A DNA stretch of 64,000 nt from Hellea sp. (GCA_020629545.1 JAHDDC010000009.1:1-64000); one strand, 5' to 3'; positions 20,671 through 31,681 are shown, numbered from the stretch's first letter. Numbers and translations: made by a program. The notes: a model not told the origin generated them from the sequence alone.

Positions 20671-21534
20671 TTACATATTTTTCGGATTAATCCCGAAAGC
20701 CGGAACCATGGCGGGATCATGGCTTAGATGTTCGTCCAGCTTCGAATTCCAGATTTTTCGCATGCGGTAAAAGGGTACAGCCGGATAGAGATGATGCGTT
20801 AGGTGGAAATTCTGATACATCAAAACCGGCGACCACAACCAGTAAGCGCCTTCGCGGTTATTGGTGGCTTTATAAGGGTCTTCTTTTTCAGAAATCGTAT
20901 GGGGTGTATGCGGCAGATAGACAAAAACAATGGCCATAAAAAATATCGATATGCGCTGCGGGATAATCCATAAAACCAGTAACTCCCAGCCATAGCCAGC
21001 GAGCGTAATCCCGCCCCACAAAATGACGGTGAAAATAAACATGAGAACAATATTGCGCTTCTCGCCTGCGGGACGAACTTTCCAAAATTTCAAATATTGC
21101 CACCCATAGGACAGATCCAGAAACGGCCAAACCAGAGGGCGTAAAAAGGCAGGCTTGATTTTAACGATGGCGTCGGCTTTGTCCTCGGGACCATTGGCAT
21201 GACGATGATGTCTGAAATGAATGAAGCGCACGACTTCAAACGGCACAACTGTCGAAAAATAAAACAAGGAGAGCCGCCCGATCCAGTCATTGACGTGTTT
21301 GTTCTGAGACACGGCGCGGTGCAAACCGTCATGGAGCGGTGTAAAGTAAATATAGCCGACAATGCCGTTGATAAAACAGGCGAGCCATATGGAAATCTGT
21401 CCAGAAATCGCCGCATAGCTACTGCCAAGGAGCACCCCAAGGCTTACAACAAACATAATAATAGTGGGCCAGGCATAGCGCGGCGGTTGTCGCAATTGCG
21501 CGAAAAGTTCTTCATTGTTGATCGCATTGGACAT
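20671..21534 (-). CDS. fatty acid desaturase family protein
   Basis: HDGLHR, HFRHHRHAN and HLTHHLYP histidine boxes. Confidence 0.9.
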   Translation of the reverse strand: MSNAINNEELFAQLRQPPRYAWPTIIMFVVSLGVLLGSSYAAISGQISIWLACFINGIVGYIYFTPLHDGLHRAVSQNKHVNDWIGRLSLFYFSTVVPFEVVRFIHFRHHRHANGPEDKADAIVKIKPAFLRPLVWPFLDLSYGWQYLKFWKVRPAGEKRNIVLMFIFTVILWGGITLAGYGWELLVLWIIPQRISIFFMAIVFVYLPHTPHTISEKEDPYKATNNREGAYWLWSPVLMYQNFHLTHHLYPAVPFYRMRKIWNSKLDEHLSHDPAMVPAFGINPKNM

Positions 21535-21602
21535 AGCGCTGACTCCTGCTTGATTTCATAGATAATTAAAAATAGGCTGTAAAGCCTATTGGGAGATAAC
21601 GG

Positions 21603-23213
21603 ATGGGATCAAAATTTTTGGCGATTGGATTCGTCGTTGCTATCATTGGGATTGCGGGCTGCACAAAAACCGAGACCCATTCTGCGGCTCCGCCCCAACA
21701 TCCTTTTTTGATGGCCGATAGCGTCTATCCCATGATCCATTTTGATGCGGCACAAACGGATTACACAGAGCTTCCCATGTGGACAGGTACAGAAACCATT
21801 GATCCGTCTCGCATAGCCTTCGCCCCGACAGGGATTGGCAATATCGGGTTTGCTCACCGAACCTATCCCAATGGGGATGAGGTTGTTTTTCTATCTGGAC
21901 CCAGTCACGTCGCCAAATATCGTCTCCCGCCCAAAGGCGGCCTGGAATATATTGACGAGATCACTATTCCGGGATTTGAGCAGCACTATATCTCTCCGGA
22001 AGAGACAGGCGCGCTTGTGGCCGACCTTGATGCTCTTGCCCGCGATGAACCTGCCTTTATCGAACGTGCACAAAAGACCTTACGGGAAAAAGACATAACT
22101 CTGCACAGTTATGCCAGCGGCGTTTACACATTAATGGATAAAGACGGGCATTATTATGCCGGTTACGGCACCAAGCTCATTCGGGTTTCTGATGTGACCA
22201 AGGATGATCCGTCTTCCAAAATCCATATTTCCGGCCGCCGTGATTTACGAGACGATATGCCCAAAGAGCTGAGAGATACCATCAGCCGTTTCATCGGCAT
22301 GAATATCACCTGGGATGGTCATATCGTTGTGGCCTTATCCGGTGCTGTGGCAGTTGTGGATCGAAATATGCGATATGCAAAAGTCGCTCCCATTACTGGC
22401 GAATTTGTCGATAACTCAATTACAGTTGATGATCGAAACGGCATTTATCTGGTAACCGATCAATATATGCGAAAGCTGGTCTGGACGGGCGAGCGGCTCT
22501 CCTTTGATGAAAAAGACGGGGCCTGGAAAGAAGGTTATGACTGGGTCAAAAAACCGACCTCACTGTCTCGCGGTGCGGGAACAACGCCGACCGTCATGGG
22601 GTTTGGAGATGATGACCGGCTGGTGATTATCGCCGATCAGGGTGACCCGGTGAAAGCCGTTGCTTTCTGGCGTGACGAAATCCCGGCCGATGCCCGAACA
22701 GTTGAAGGCGCTCCATCCAAACGTACAGCCGGGCATTACGAACTGACCATTCCCGTTAAATCGACGGTCGAATGGTCGCCCCATGTCAGCGGGTATGGCG
22801 TCATGATGTTTGGGTCTGACTTTCTGGATCCGGTACGTTGGGAGCACGGCTTTGATCTCGTCTCAACCTGCGTCACAAGCGGGCTAACACGGCCCGCCCC
22901 TACAGGGGCTGAGAAATTTCATTGGGACCCTGAGGAGAACCGCTTTGTCGGCGACTGGAGCTATGCCGATAAAGGATTTACCTGGTCACTGGCACCCGTT
23001 TCCGGCGCTTCCAATTCCGTTCATCTCGCTACCATTGAAGACGGCGTTTACAGCTTGACGGGATTTGACTGGAGAACAGGGAAGCCTTTAGGTGAAATCA
23101 CTCTGGGCAAAAGCGTCAAGTTTAACACCTGCGGCGCATTCCACATCCCAATGCCTGACGGGTCGCTTTACATGACGTCATTATTCGGTGGTGTCCGGAT
23201 CATGCCGAGATGA
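21603..23213 (+). CDS. predicted lipoprotein, beta-propeller-like, unknown function
   Basis: Signal IIGIAGCTKTE lipobox; 536 aa; no confident family. Confidence 0.6.
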   Translation: MGSKFLAIGFVVAIIGIAGCTKTETHSAAPPQHPFLMADSVYPMIHFDAAQTDYTELPMWTGTETIDPSRIAFAPTGIGNIGFAHRTYPNGDEVVFLSGPSHVAKYRLPPKGGLEYIDEITIPGFEQHYISPEETGALVADLDALARDEPAFIERAQKTLREKDITLHSYASGVYTLMDKDGHYYAGYGTKLIRVSDVTKDDPSSKIHISGRRDLRDDMPKELRDTISRFIGMNITWDGHIVVALSGAVAVVDRNMRYAKVAPITGEFVDNSITVDDRNGIYLVTDQYMRKLVWTGERLSFDEKDGAWKEGYDWVKKPTSLSRGAGTTPTVMGFGDDDRLVIIADQGDPVKAVAFWRDEIPADARTVEGAPSKRTAGHYELTIPVKSTVEWSPHVSGYGVMMFGSDFLDPVRWEHGFDLVSTCVTSGLTRPAPTGAEKFHWDPEENRFVGDWSYADKGFTWSLAPVSGASNSVHLATIEDGVYSLTGFDWRTGKPLGEITLGKSVKFNTCGAFHIPMPDGSLYMTSLFGGVRIMPR

Positions 23214-23810
23214 TTAGGCAAACAGACTAAATAATCTGTCAGACGTTTTCTTATCCAGACTGTGAGAAATCAGACTGAGATATTGCCTGAAAGCCTTACG
23301 TACAGCTCCGGTATTGCGCCCGGTCTCTTGGCCTACTTCCCGCAGATATTCCAAACCAAAGCGAACAATGATGACGGTGTTAACCGACAAATCAGTAAGA
23401 CGATCTTGAGGGTAATTCATATGACCTGCCTCGATCAAAGCTTTGTAGAATTCGACAAATTGAACACGGGTCTCTTCATAAAGCTTGGGAATTTCGCCCA
23501 TAAATCGCTCATTATGCTCGCCATAATCGGCCTGATCCCGATAAAGAAAACGATACTCCCGAAGTTCGTTGGAATAGGCCGCCAAAAATGTACAGAAATC
23601 GTCGACGACCATATCCGCGCCACTTGGCCGGATTTTGGCACGTTCCAACAGGTCTGCCGTAAACTGCTCCGTGATGGCTTCGATCAAATCCTGCTTAGTC
23701 TTGAAATGATACCAAAGATTGCCGCGAGCAATGCCGATTTCACTGGACAGCATTTCAATAGTGACCTTGCCAAAGCCCTGTTCATTAAACAGGCGGCGGG
23801 CCGTCAGCAA
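23214..23810 (-). CDS. TetR/AcrR family transcriptional regulator
   Basis: LTARRLFNEQGFGKVTIEMLSSEIGIARGNLWYHFKTKQDLIEAI; start codon uncertain. Confidence 0.88.
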   Translation of the reverse strand: MLTARRLFNEQGFGKVTIEMLSSEIGIARGNLWYHFKTKQDLIEAITEQFTADLLERAKIRPSGADMVVDDFCTFLAAYSNELREYRFLYRDQADYGEHNERFMGEIPKLYEETRVQFVEFYKALIEAGHMNYPQDRLTDLSVNTVIIVRFGLEYLREVGQETGRNTGAVRKAFRQYLSLISHSLDKKTSDRLFSLFA

Positions 23811-23850
23811 TATTCTATCTTTGGTTTTTATGGCAATTGCCCCTCACTGA

Positions 23851-25482
23851 TCAGAGGTCTTTGTAGTGATCTCCGAACATTTTGCGCAAGGGTTTTTTGT
23901 CAATTTTACCTGTCGCGGTCAGCGGCATATCCTCAATAAAGACCACGTCATCCGGCAGTTGCCATTTGGCGTGTTCTTCGGCAATTTTGGCAATGATGCT
24001 TTCCTTGCTAGGGTTCATACCTTCCTTTTTGACAACGACCAAGAGAGGCCGTTCTTCCCATTTTTTATGGGCGATGCCAATGCAGGCCGCAATTTGGACT
24101 TCTGAGTGACCAACGGCCGTATTCTCGATATCGACTGATGATATCCACTCCCCGCCTGATTTTATTACGTCCTTGGCGCGGTCGGTGATTTGCATGTTTC
24201 CGTGCTCGTCAATATTGGCCACATCACCGGTATCAAACCAGCCCTCGGCATCGAGCGCGCTTTGTTCTGCCTTGTAATATCGCTCTATCACCCATGGGCC
24301 TTTGACCATTAATTTCCCAGATGTCTCACCATCATGCGGCAGGATGTTTCCGTCCTCATCGACAATTTTCATGTCCACGCCAAAGGCTGGTCGGCCCTGC
24401 TTGCAGCGCACCTGCATGCGTTCTTCATAGGACAGATCATCCCAATAAGGCAGTGGTCGGTTCATGGTACCCAGCGGACTCATTTCAGTCATCCCCCAAG
24501 CCTGAATGACGTCCACTTCATAATCGCGTTCAAATCGTTCAAACATGGACCGCGGAACAGCGGACCCACCGATAAAGGTTTCGCGTAAATGTGGCAGCTT
24601 TAATTGATTGGCGTCGAGATAATCGAGAAGCCCTGTCCATACGGTTGGCACGGCACCGGACACTGTACATTTTTCGGCGGTCGCCAATTCATAGACACTT
24701 TTGCCGTCCATATGAGGCCCGGCCATGACGAGCTTGGCGCCGACCATAGGCACCCCAAAAGACAACCCCCAACTATTGGCGTGGAATTGCGGCACGATCA
24801 TAAGAAAGCTGTCTTGCGCGGTAATATTAAAAACGTCGGCCCCGCCAGCTGTCAGGGCGTGAATGATATTTGAACGGTGCGAATAGAGCACGCCTTTCGG
24901 ATTGCCTGTCGTGCCAGAAGTATAGCAAAGGGAGCTGGCGGCATTCTCATCAAATTCCGGCCAGTCATAGTCTTCTGGTTCATCAGCCAGCATATCTTCA
25001 TAACATAATACCGGGATAGAAATATGGGATGTGTCCGGCATGTGTTCTCGGTCGGTTAAAAGGATCAAGCCCTCTAGCTTGGGCAGGCGGTCCAGAACAT
25101 TGGCGATCACAGGCAAGAATGTAATATCCAAACAGATAAAACGGTTCTCAGCGTGATTAACGATGTAATCTATCTGATCCGGGAATAGTCTTGGGTTCAG
25201 TGTATGCGATACCGCCCCCATACCCCCAATGGCGTACCAGCACTCCAAATGGCGCCAGCTATTCCAGGCCATTGTCCCAATAACATCGCCATGTTTTATG
25301 CCGAGCCGATCCAATGCATTGGCGAGTTTTTTGATACGCTGATACAAAGCATAATACCCGATGCGATGTATGCCGCCCTCTACCGTGTTCGTGACCACCT
25401 CTACGTTCGGATGCCAACGGGCCGCATGTTTCATGATGCTGATCAGATTAAATTTCTCAACCTGCATATTTCCTTGGATCAT
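23851..25482 (-). CDS. long-chain fatty acid--CoA ligase (AMP-binding)
   Basis: [47 protein letters not shown]. Confidence 0.92.
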   Translation of the reverse strand: MIQGNMQVEKFNLISIMKHAARWHPNVEVVTNTVEGGIHRIGYYALYQRIKKLANALDRLGIKHGDVIGTMAWNSWRHLECWYAIGGMGAVSHTLNPRLFPDQIDYIVNHAENRFICLDITFLPVIANVLDRLPKLEGLILLTDREHMPDTSHISIPVLCYEDMLADEPEDYDWPEFDENAASSLCYTSGTTGNPKGVLYSHRSNIIHALTAGGADVFNITAQDSFLMIVPQFHANSWGLSFGVPMVGAKLVMAGPHMDGKSVYELATAEKCTVSGAVPTVWTGLLDYLDANQLKLPHLRETFIGGSAVPRSMFERFERDYEVDVIQAWGMTEMSPLGTMNRPLPYWDDLSYEERMQVRCKQGRPAFGVDMKIVDEDGNILPHDGETSGKLMVKGPWVIERYYKAEQSALDAEGWFDTGDVANIDEHGNMQITDRAKDVIKSGGEWISSVDIENTAVGHSEVQIAACIGIAHKKWEERPLLVVVKKEGMNPSKESIIAKIAEEHAKWQLPDDVVFIEDMPLTATGKIDKKPLRKMFGDHYKDL

Positions 25483-25606
25483 AGAGCCTCCTTTGCCTTT
25501 AGGCTATTTAACCTAATCTTGGACAGCTTGTCTACGAACATCCAGAAAGATGCATTTAATGTCAGGGCTCGGGAAAACGATGAGCCAGTAAAAAGGGTAC
25601 GCGTTA

Positions 25607-26419
25607 TCAAGCGGCTGAGAGCTGCCCCTCATAACCTTCTGCGTGCAGTGCCTTCAGAGCGGCCTTATAGGCGACGGGCTCCGGAATATTCATACGCTGC
25701 CGAGCCTGGGTTAAGGGTTCTCGCAACAGGTCTACAATATCCTCATGCATCAAAGGCAGGCTATTGCGACCATTAAATCTGGCTTCTTTGATGCTGGACA
25801 TGACTTTGGCAGATCGCGGCGCGAGCTTAGCCAGCTCCCAAGCGCCAATATAGGCGATAAACAAATTTCCAAAACCGCCATTATGCCCGTGACTAAACGC
25901 TAAGACCGATGTCTCTCCGAGCTGATCGCGACCATATCCGGTCAGAACATGCAACAGGTCGTGGGTATCGCGCATCCGGCGACCATAAAATTCAAGATCG
26001 TCTTCGAACCGTTCCTGATCGTCCCACCATTTCTCACTCTCTTCGACAAGACCAGCCGCCGATAATCCTTCGCGCTCCATAAACGCGACATAAGCGCGGC
26101 CCACAGTGCCCTCTGGCAGGGCCTTTAAAGTTTCATGATCGTCTAAAATTTCGGGCAATTCCCGCCGCGCATCCATCCGCGCTTTACCGCTGTCAGTCTT
26201 GACGAATGCTGTGAGTTTTCGTGTCGATGAATTCCCGTTAAGGGCGTCCATGATATGGAAAACCTGTTCTGTATCTTCTTTGTCCGCCAGCAAGGCCCGC
26301 ATATGTTTGACAGCTTTCAGCGGTCTCAACTTTGGTGTGCGGCGGCGCTCGTCTATATACGGTTTCATGTTATCCTCGATTTTCATCGCTCTTTTATGCC
26401 GATGACATGTGCAGGTCAA
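25607..26419 (-). CDS. Coq4 family protein (ubiquinone biosynthesis-like)
   Basis: RMRDTHDLLHVLTGYGRDQLGE zinc motif (HDxxH region). Confidence 0.85.
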   Translation of the reverse strand: MTCTCHRHKRAMKIEDNMKPYIDERRRTPKLRPLKAVKHMRALLADKEDTEQVFHIMDALNGNSSTRKLTAFVKTDSGKARMDARRELPEILDDHETLKALPEGTVGRAYVAFMEREGLSAAGLVEESEKWWDDQERFEDDLEFYGRRMRDTHDLLHVLTGYGRDQLGETSVLAFSHGHNGGFGNLFIAYIGAWELAKLAPRSAKVMSSIKEARFNGRNSLPLMHEDIVDLLREPLTQARQRMNIPEPVAYKAALKALHAEGYEGQLSAA

Positions 26420-26556
26420 AACATAATCCTTGATATCAACTATGCAGAATTGAATTAAAAAGCGTTTAGATTCTGATTCATCACCTTGAACCCTAGAGAT
26501 TATAAATTAAATCTTGAGGGCTGGAAAACATAGATCAAAAAGCAAAGGAAAATCAT

Positions 26557-27987
26557 ATGCGCAAAATTTTGCTGGCATCTGTTCTTGGGGTCGCCTTGAT
26601 TTCGACACCCCTAGCCCTTTCAGAGGGCTTGTTCTCATCACCCAAACTTATTGGACAAAGCAGTGCTCTGACCCTCGACAAAGCCCGGGGCGTTTTGACA
26701 ATGTCGCCCTTGCTTGAGCGCGTCACCCCTGCGGTTGTCAGCATTCGAACAGAGGGAAAAACAACGTCATCCAGAATGCAGAATAAAGAAGCCGAAGAAT
26801 TTTTTGAGCGGTTTTTTGGACAGCCACTTCCGGACTCCGGACCGCAGCGCCGCGGCGGATCCATTGGTTCAGGCGTTATTGTTGACGCATCTAATGGTTA
26901 TGTTTTGACAAATCATCACGTCGTCAATGATTCTGGTGAGATATTTGTGACCCTAAAGGATAAGCGAGAACTGAAAGCCGAACTTGTCGGCGGTGATAAA
27001 AAAACAGACATCGCTATCCTGAAGATTGATAGCGATAATTTGCGCGAAATAGATTTCGCGCCCAGCGATTCAACCCGTGTTGGGGATTACGTCATAGCCA
27101 TCGGAAATCCATTTGGATTTGAACATACGGTCACGTCAGGCATCGTTAGCGGCACAGGTCGCTATATGCAGGGCGGTGATCGGCTTCAGGATATGATACA
27201 AACCGACGCCTCTATTAATCCCGGTAATTCCGGCGGGGCTCTGATCAATTCCAAAGGTGAACTAATCGGCATCAATACGATGATCGTCTCCAGATCCGGC
27301 GGCAATAACGGGATTGGTTTCGCCGTTCCTGTAAAAATAGCCAAAGCGGTTATGAACCAATTAGTGTCTTACGGCGAGGTTCGCCGCGGACGGATTGGCG
27401 TTACCATCAGAGATATTGATCCGGCCTTGCAAGAAGCGATGGGCCTTGGGACTCTCAACGGCGCGCTGGTCAATGATGTTGGTTCCGATAGTCCTGCCGA
27501 AAAGGCCGGGCTGGAATCCGGGGATATTATCATCGGCTTTAATGGCGAAGACATTTTAAATTCCAACGATATACGCAACGCCGTCGGATTGGTTGAACCC
27601 GGGACACGCGCCGATCTGACCTATCTGCGCGACGGACGGCGCCGGACAACCCGCATAACGGTGGAAGTATCTGATGAACCCTCACAGGTCGCCAGCATTG
27701 ACAGCGATACATCATCAAAAACGGAAAGTTTTTCAGGCGCCGAGTTGACCGAAATTCCCGAGGACGTCGAACCCCGGGGCGGTAATGATGGGGTTTATGT
27801 GGCCCGCGTAACTTCGGGTTCCAATGCATCTCGAGCGGGCTTGCGCCGCGGAGATATCATCCGAAAGATTGCCGGACGAAAAGTTTCAAGCCTGGCGGAA
27901 TTTGAAGCGGCTATTGATGGGAAAACCGGACCTTTCGCGCTCAGCGTCGAGAGAAATGGCAGCAATCTGTTCCTGGCCGTACGGTAG
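26557..27987 (+). CDS. DegP/HtrA (Do) family serine endopeptidase
   Basis: TNHHVV, DIAILKI, NPGNSGGALIN catalytic triad regions; two PDZ domains. Confidence 0.93.
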   Translation: MRKILLASVLGVALISTPLALSEGLFSSPKLIGQSSALTLDKARGVLTMSPLLERVTPAVVSIRTEGKTTSSRMQNKEAEEFFERFFGQPLPDSGPQRRGGSIGSGVIVDASNGYVLTNHHVVNDSGEIFVTLKDKRELKAELVGGDKKTDIAILKIDSDNLREIDFAPSDSTRVGDYVIAIGNPFGFEHTVTSGIVSGTGRYMQGGDRLQDMIQTDASINPGNSGGALINSKGELIGINTMIVSRSGGNNGIGFAVPVKIAKAVMNQLVSYGEVRRGRIGVTIRDIDPALQEAMGLGTLNGALVNDVGSDSPAEKAGLESGDIIIGFNGEDILNSNDIRNAVGLVEPGTRADLTYLRDGRRRTTRITVEVSDEPSQVASIDSDTSSKTESFSGAELTEIPEDVEPRGGNDGVYVARVTSGSNASRAGLRRGDIIRKIAGRKVSSLAEFEAAIDGKTGPFALSVERNGSNLFLAVR

Positions 27988-27997
27988 CCTTAGCGCC

Positions 27998-28900
27998 CTA
28001 TGTCGACGCCCCTGGAACATATTCCTTGGGCGGCGGCTTGGGGAGCTCAATCTCAGGAACAGGTTCAATAACTTCCGCATGTTTCTGCAAGATGTGCGGA
28101 TGCTCCGGGATCACGTCGAATGCATAAACGGATTGCGGTAAGGATTCTTGAGATCCAAACATCAGGAATCCCTCATGTTTGACAATCGATGATAGACTTC
28201 TGATGACCCGGATACGCGCCGGCGAAGAATAGTGAGCCAAGCTGTTCCTAAACAGCACGACGTCAAACTGTCCGAGAGAATCCAGTTTTGAAAGCAGGTG
28301 AAATTCTTTAAATTCAACCTGAGCCCGTAACTCCGGCTTGATGACCCAGTCTTCACCGACACGATCAAAATATGTGATGAGGTCCTTGATCGGGAGGCCG
28401 CGCTGAACTTCAAAATGTGTATATTGCCCGGCTTTGGCCCGGGATAATGCTGGAGAAGGATAATCAACGCCCAATATTTTTACGGATAGGTTTGGATTAG
28501 CCTGCAGAAACCTTTGCATCATTATCGCAACGGAATATGGTTCTTGGCCGCTGCTGCAGGCAAAAGACAATATCCTGATAGGGCCCTTGCTGCCCTGCCG
28601 GTATAATGTCGGCAACACATAATGTTCGAGCGCTTTCATTCCTGTTGGATCAGGGTTGAAGTGGGTATCTCTTTCCAGCAAAGACGAAACAACCTTGATA
28701 GCCAGGCGGGTTTGACCCTGACCAAATAAGTCATCGACCATCTGGTTCAGGCTATTATAGCCCTCTTGCCGCGCCAAAGCGCCAAGACGGGTCTCCACCA
28801 GAAATGCATGATCATCGCCAAGATGAATCCCGGCAAGCTCTAGGGTCAGGCGTTTAAGGGCTTCATAATAGCTGGGTTTAAGGCTCAGGACCGTACTCAT
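27998..28900 (-). CDS. cheR: CheR-family protein-glutamate O-methyltransferase
   Basis: ILSFACSSGQEPYSVAIM and FDVVLFRNSL motifs. Confidence 0.88.
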   Translation of the reverse strand: MSTVLSLKPSYYEALKRLTLELAGIHLGDDHAFLVETRLGALARQEGYNSLNQMVDDLFGQGQTRLAIKVVSSLLERDTHFNPDPTGMKALEHYVLPTLYRQGSKGPIRILSFACSSGQEPYSVAIMMQRFLQANPNLSVKILGVDYPSPALSRAKAGQYTHFEVQRGLPIKDLITYFDRVGEDWVIKPELRAQVEFKEFHLLSKLDSLGQFDVVLFRNSLAHYSSPARIRVIRSLSSIVKHEGFLMFGSQESLPQSVYAFDVIPEHPHILQKHAEVIEPVPEIELPKPPPKEYVPGAST

Positions 28901-29268
28901 TAGCCAAGAAGTCCGGCTTGAAGAAATTTGGACGCGACAATATCGCTGTCAAAAGGCTTCATAATATACTCGTCAGCCCCGGCATCCAGTGCCTCGGCTA
29001 TTTTGGAAATATCCCGCTCAGCTGTGCAAAATAACACAACGGGTTGTGATCCATTTGGCTCAAGACGCAGTGATTTCAAAAAGGTCAAACCGTCCATGAC
29101 CGGCATATTCCAGTCTAATAAAATAGCGTCCGGCATATTAGCCCGGCAATGGCTAAGAGCTTCTTGACCGTTTCCAGCTTCTTCGGCGTTGAATTTCAGA
29201 TCAGCCAATATTCGGCCCGCGACACGGCGGATCATTTTTGAGTTGTCCACAACGAGGCAGGTCTTCAT
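28900..29268 (-). CDS. CheY-like response regulator
   Basis: 122-aa receiver; LLDWNMPVMDG; 1-nt overlap with cheR. Confidence 0.92.
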   Translation of the reverse strand: MKTCLVVDNSKMIRRVAGRILADLKFNAEEAGNGQEALSHCRANMPDAILLDWNMPVMDGLTFLKSLRLEPNGSQPVVLFCTAERDISKIAEALDAGADEYIMKPFDSDIVASKFLQAGLLG

Positions 29269-30251
29269 GACGCGGCTCCCTGGATCAATTTATCGGGGGA
29301 TCGTCCATCCAGCGGAATGCCCAGCATTTCTGTTCTTATCTCCCCGTTATTCTCTGTCAGGACAAAGCGGCCTCCTAAGGCTTCAATCTCAGACTGAAGC
29401 GCCTGTGACCGGATTTGAGACGGCAGCTTACCCTCACAACTCACAAGAATATTCAAACTGTCATTGTCTAATCGTGTTGTGACAGCCAGATGCGCGGACC
29501 GGCTAATATTTTGCGCCGCCCGAATTTCGGGTGTTGAAACGCAATCCTGCACAAGCGAATTCCCGACCCTCAGAATTATTGACTGCAGAGCTTTTAAGGT
29601 TTCAACATCTATATTGACGTCATCCGATGCCACAGAGACGCTTATGCTTTTCTGATTGGTTCTGGCCAGACGAAGCCAATGATTGGTCAGTGACGGCATA
29701 ATCACGCCTACTTTCCGTTTTACAGGCTTTTTCTGCTTCGGTTTATCATTGGCGGCCCGGCTCAACAGACTGATCAGGTTTTTCTGATCCGGTTTATCGG
29801 CAAATTTTATGAGAGGTCCAAGGATCTTCGCCGCTTCTGTCTGTTGCGATAGATCTGAAATAATTGCCGGACCTTTTCCGGGGGCTTTTTGAGCGTTTAC
29901 GGGATTTGTTTTTGCTTTTTTAGGCGATATTTCGGTCAGGCCCTCATCATATTGCCGAATGAGGTTTTGGAGGGTCAAAACTGAACCCACGCATTCAGAA
30001 ACCGATTGCCGCCGGGTTAAATCATCAATGACAGTCTGAGCCGATCTATATATGGATCGGGCATGCATGAGTTTGGCCTGACTTTGGATATCAGCCAATC
30101 TCATAATGACATCAGAAAACGGGATCTTATGGCCAGAGAAAATTTCAGACATGTTTGACTGGCACAGATTCATGAATCTGCGGGCAGCAATCAGATCATC
30201 TCCTGTCGCTTCCGTCATACTATCCTCTGGCAAGGCCTGATTCGCGTTCAT
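29265..30251 (-). CDS. hypothetical protein in chemotaxis/phosphorelay operon
   Basis: 328 aa; 4-nt overlap with the response regulator gene; no confident domain. Confidence 0.6.
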   Translation of the reverse strand: MNANQALPEDSMTEATGDDLIAARRFMNLCQSNMSEIFSGHKIPFSDVIMRLADIQSQAKLMHARSIYRSAQTVIDDLTRRQSVSECVGSVLTLQNLIRQYDEGLTEISPKKAKTNPVNAQKAPGKGPAIISDLSQQTEAAKILGPLIKFADKPDQKNLISLLSRAANDKPKQKKPVKRKVGVIMPSLTNHWLRLARTNQKSISVSVASDDVNIDVETLKALQSIILRVGNSLVQDCVSTPEIRAAQNISRSAHLAVTTRLDNDSLNILVSCEGKLPSQIRSQALQSEIEALGGRFVLTENNGEIRTEMLGIPLDGRSPDKLIQGAAS

Positions 30252-30339
30252 CGCGCTCAGGCTGAAACTGTTCGGACAGTGCCAACAAATCGTTAAAATC
30301 GACTAAAAAATGCTAGTTTTATGGGGTTTTAAAAGGGTT

Positions 30340-31029
30340 TTACGCTGCGTTTTGCGCCTTTTCGGCCGGGAGAAAAGCGGTGATGGTTACAGTTTCGCCA
30401 TCGATAGAACTATCGATCCTACCTTGCATCTCCCTCACCATCAAACCCGCATAAAAAGGCTGGATCGTCCGGCCGTCAAATCCGTCCTCTGGCGCCTTAC
30501 CCGAAAGAGCCCTGCTAAACTCTTCATAAATTCGGGCTTTGGGACCTGTCGCGACAAAACTCATGATTTGAGCACTTGGGCCTTCATCAATTTGGATACT
30601 CAGCGTGCCGCCGCGAGGAATAGATTGCAAACTAATCATAACGAGATTGAGCAATAGCCGCGCGTGATTTTTTTCCAATCCTTCGAGGCTGGTCTTCCAG
30701 ACTAAATCAGCCTTACCCTCGCCATACATATCGTGTACCAAGGCCTTAACCTGATCCATTCCAATCAAGCCGGGCGCTGAGGTTCCGGCTCCAAAGGCCA
30801 GTCGTAAGAATTTGAGCTTATTAGTGGCTTGAGCCGCGGAGGTTTTAACAAGATCCATCGCGTCTTCATGCATATCTTCATTGCTCTCATCGCCAAGAAC
30901 TTCCAACGCCGCCCCCAGAGCCCCAATTGGACTCACCAGATCATGGCAAATTCTCGCGCACATCAAAGCCGCTAGGTCAGAAGGGGTAAGTTTTGAAATT
31001 GTTTTGGTCATGAGCCGAATCTTCTTCAA
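30340..31029 (-). CDS. chpT: histidine phosphotransferase ChpT-like
   Basis: LAALMCARICHDLVSPIGALGAALEVL DHp helix; degenerate ATPase-like C-domain. Confidence 0.85.
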   Translation of the reverse strand: MKKIRLMTKTISKLTPSDLAALMCARICHDLVSPIGALGAALEVLGDESNEDMHEDAMDLVKTSAAQATNKLKFLRLAFGAGTSAPGLIGMDQVKALVHDMYGEGKADLVWKTSLEGLEKNHARLLLNLVMISLQSIPRGGTLSIQIDEGPSAQIMSFVATGPKARIYEEFSRALSGKAPEDGFDGRTIQPFYAGLMVREMQGRIDSSIDGETVTITAFLPAEKAQNAA

Positions 31030-31086
31030 ATGTTTGAAGGATTAAACTTCACTGATCCGGTAAATCAAATGTTAAAATTAATCAGA

Positions 31087-31470
31087 TCACCCAATTGTGA
31101 TCCAGTTTCCTGTACTATCTAGAACTTTTTCACCCGGTTTGGCTTTGGCGACTAATTTCTCGCCGGTAATTGTCGCAATTACGTCAATTTGCACATTCTG
31201 TTCACGGGCTTTTTTCGTATATACAGACTTCCTGCGAATATTAATCTCGTTCATTGCATTGACAATTTCGGGACTGGCAGAGCTCCCGGTCAAGGCAAGA
31301 TATCCAGCGATAGTTTCACCGACCAATCCCGCAGATTTGGCGTTATCAACAATCTGCTTGGCTTCGCTAAGCTGTGCCTGCGCGGGCTTTGATATCACGG
31401 GACTCATCGCCAGACTTCCACTCACGAAAGCGGCGCTTAAAATTGTGAAGAATATTTTTTTCATAGTCAT
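31087..31470 (-). CDS. YdbL family (DUF1318) protein
   Basis: Signal peptide, AKSAGLVGETIAGYLAL pattern; next to ynbE/ydbH-like genes. Confidence 0.85.
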   Translation of the reverse strand: MTMKKIFFTILSAAFVSGSLAMSPVISKPAQAQLSEAKQIVDNAKSAGLVGETIAGYLALTGSSASPEIVNAMNEINIRRKSVYTKKAREQNVQIDVIATITGEKLVAKAKPGEKVLDSTGNWITIG

Positions 31471-31489
31471 TTCTTATCCGATTGCAGAC

Positions 31490-31681
31490 CTAGAATAAAT
31501 CCGGGTTATCCGCGATAAGATCCTCTACTTCCTGATCCAGCCGGACCCTGACTTCTTGATCAATCTTGACATTAAGGTTGATCTCAATCGGACGTTCCGG
31601 AGCAATAATCTGAACCTTCGGCGCACAGGCGCTGGCTAGCACGACCGCAAAGCCCAAGGACCCAACAAAATTTTTCATCAT
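31490..31681 (-). CDS. YnbE family lipoprotein
   Basis: ASACAPKVQIIAPERPIEINLNVKIDQEVRVRLDQEVEDLIADNPDLF. Confidence 0.88.
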   Translation of the reverse strand: MMKNFVGSLGFAVVLASACAPKVQIIAPERPIEINLNVKIDQEVRVRLDQEVEDLIADNPDLF

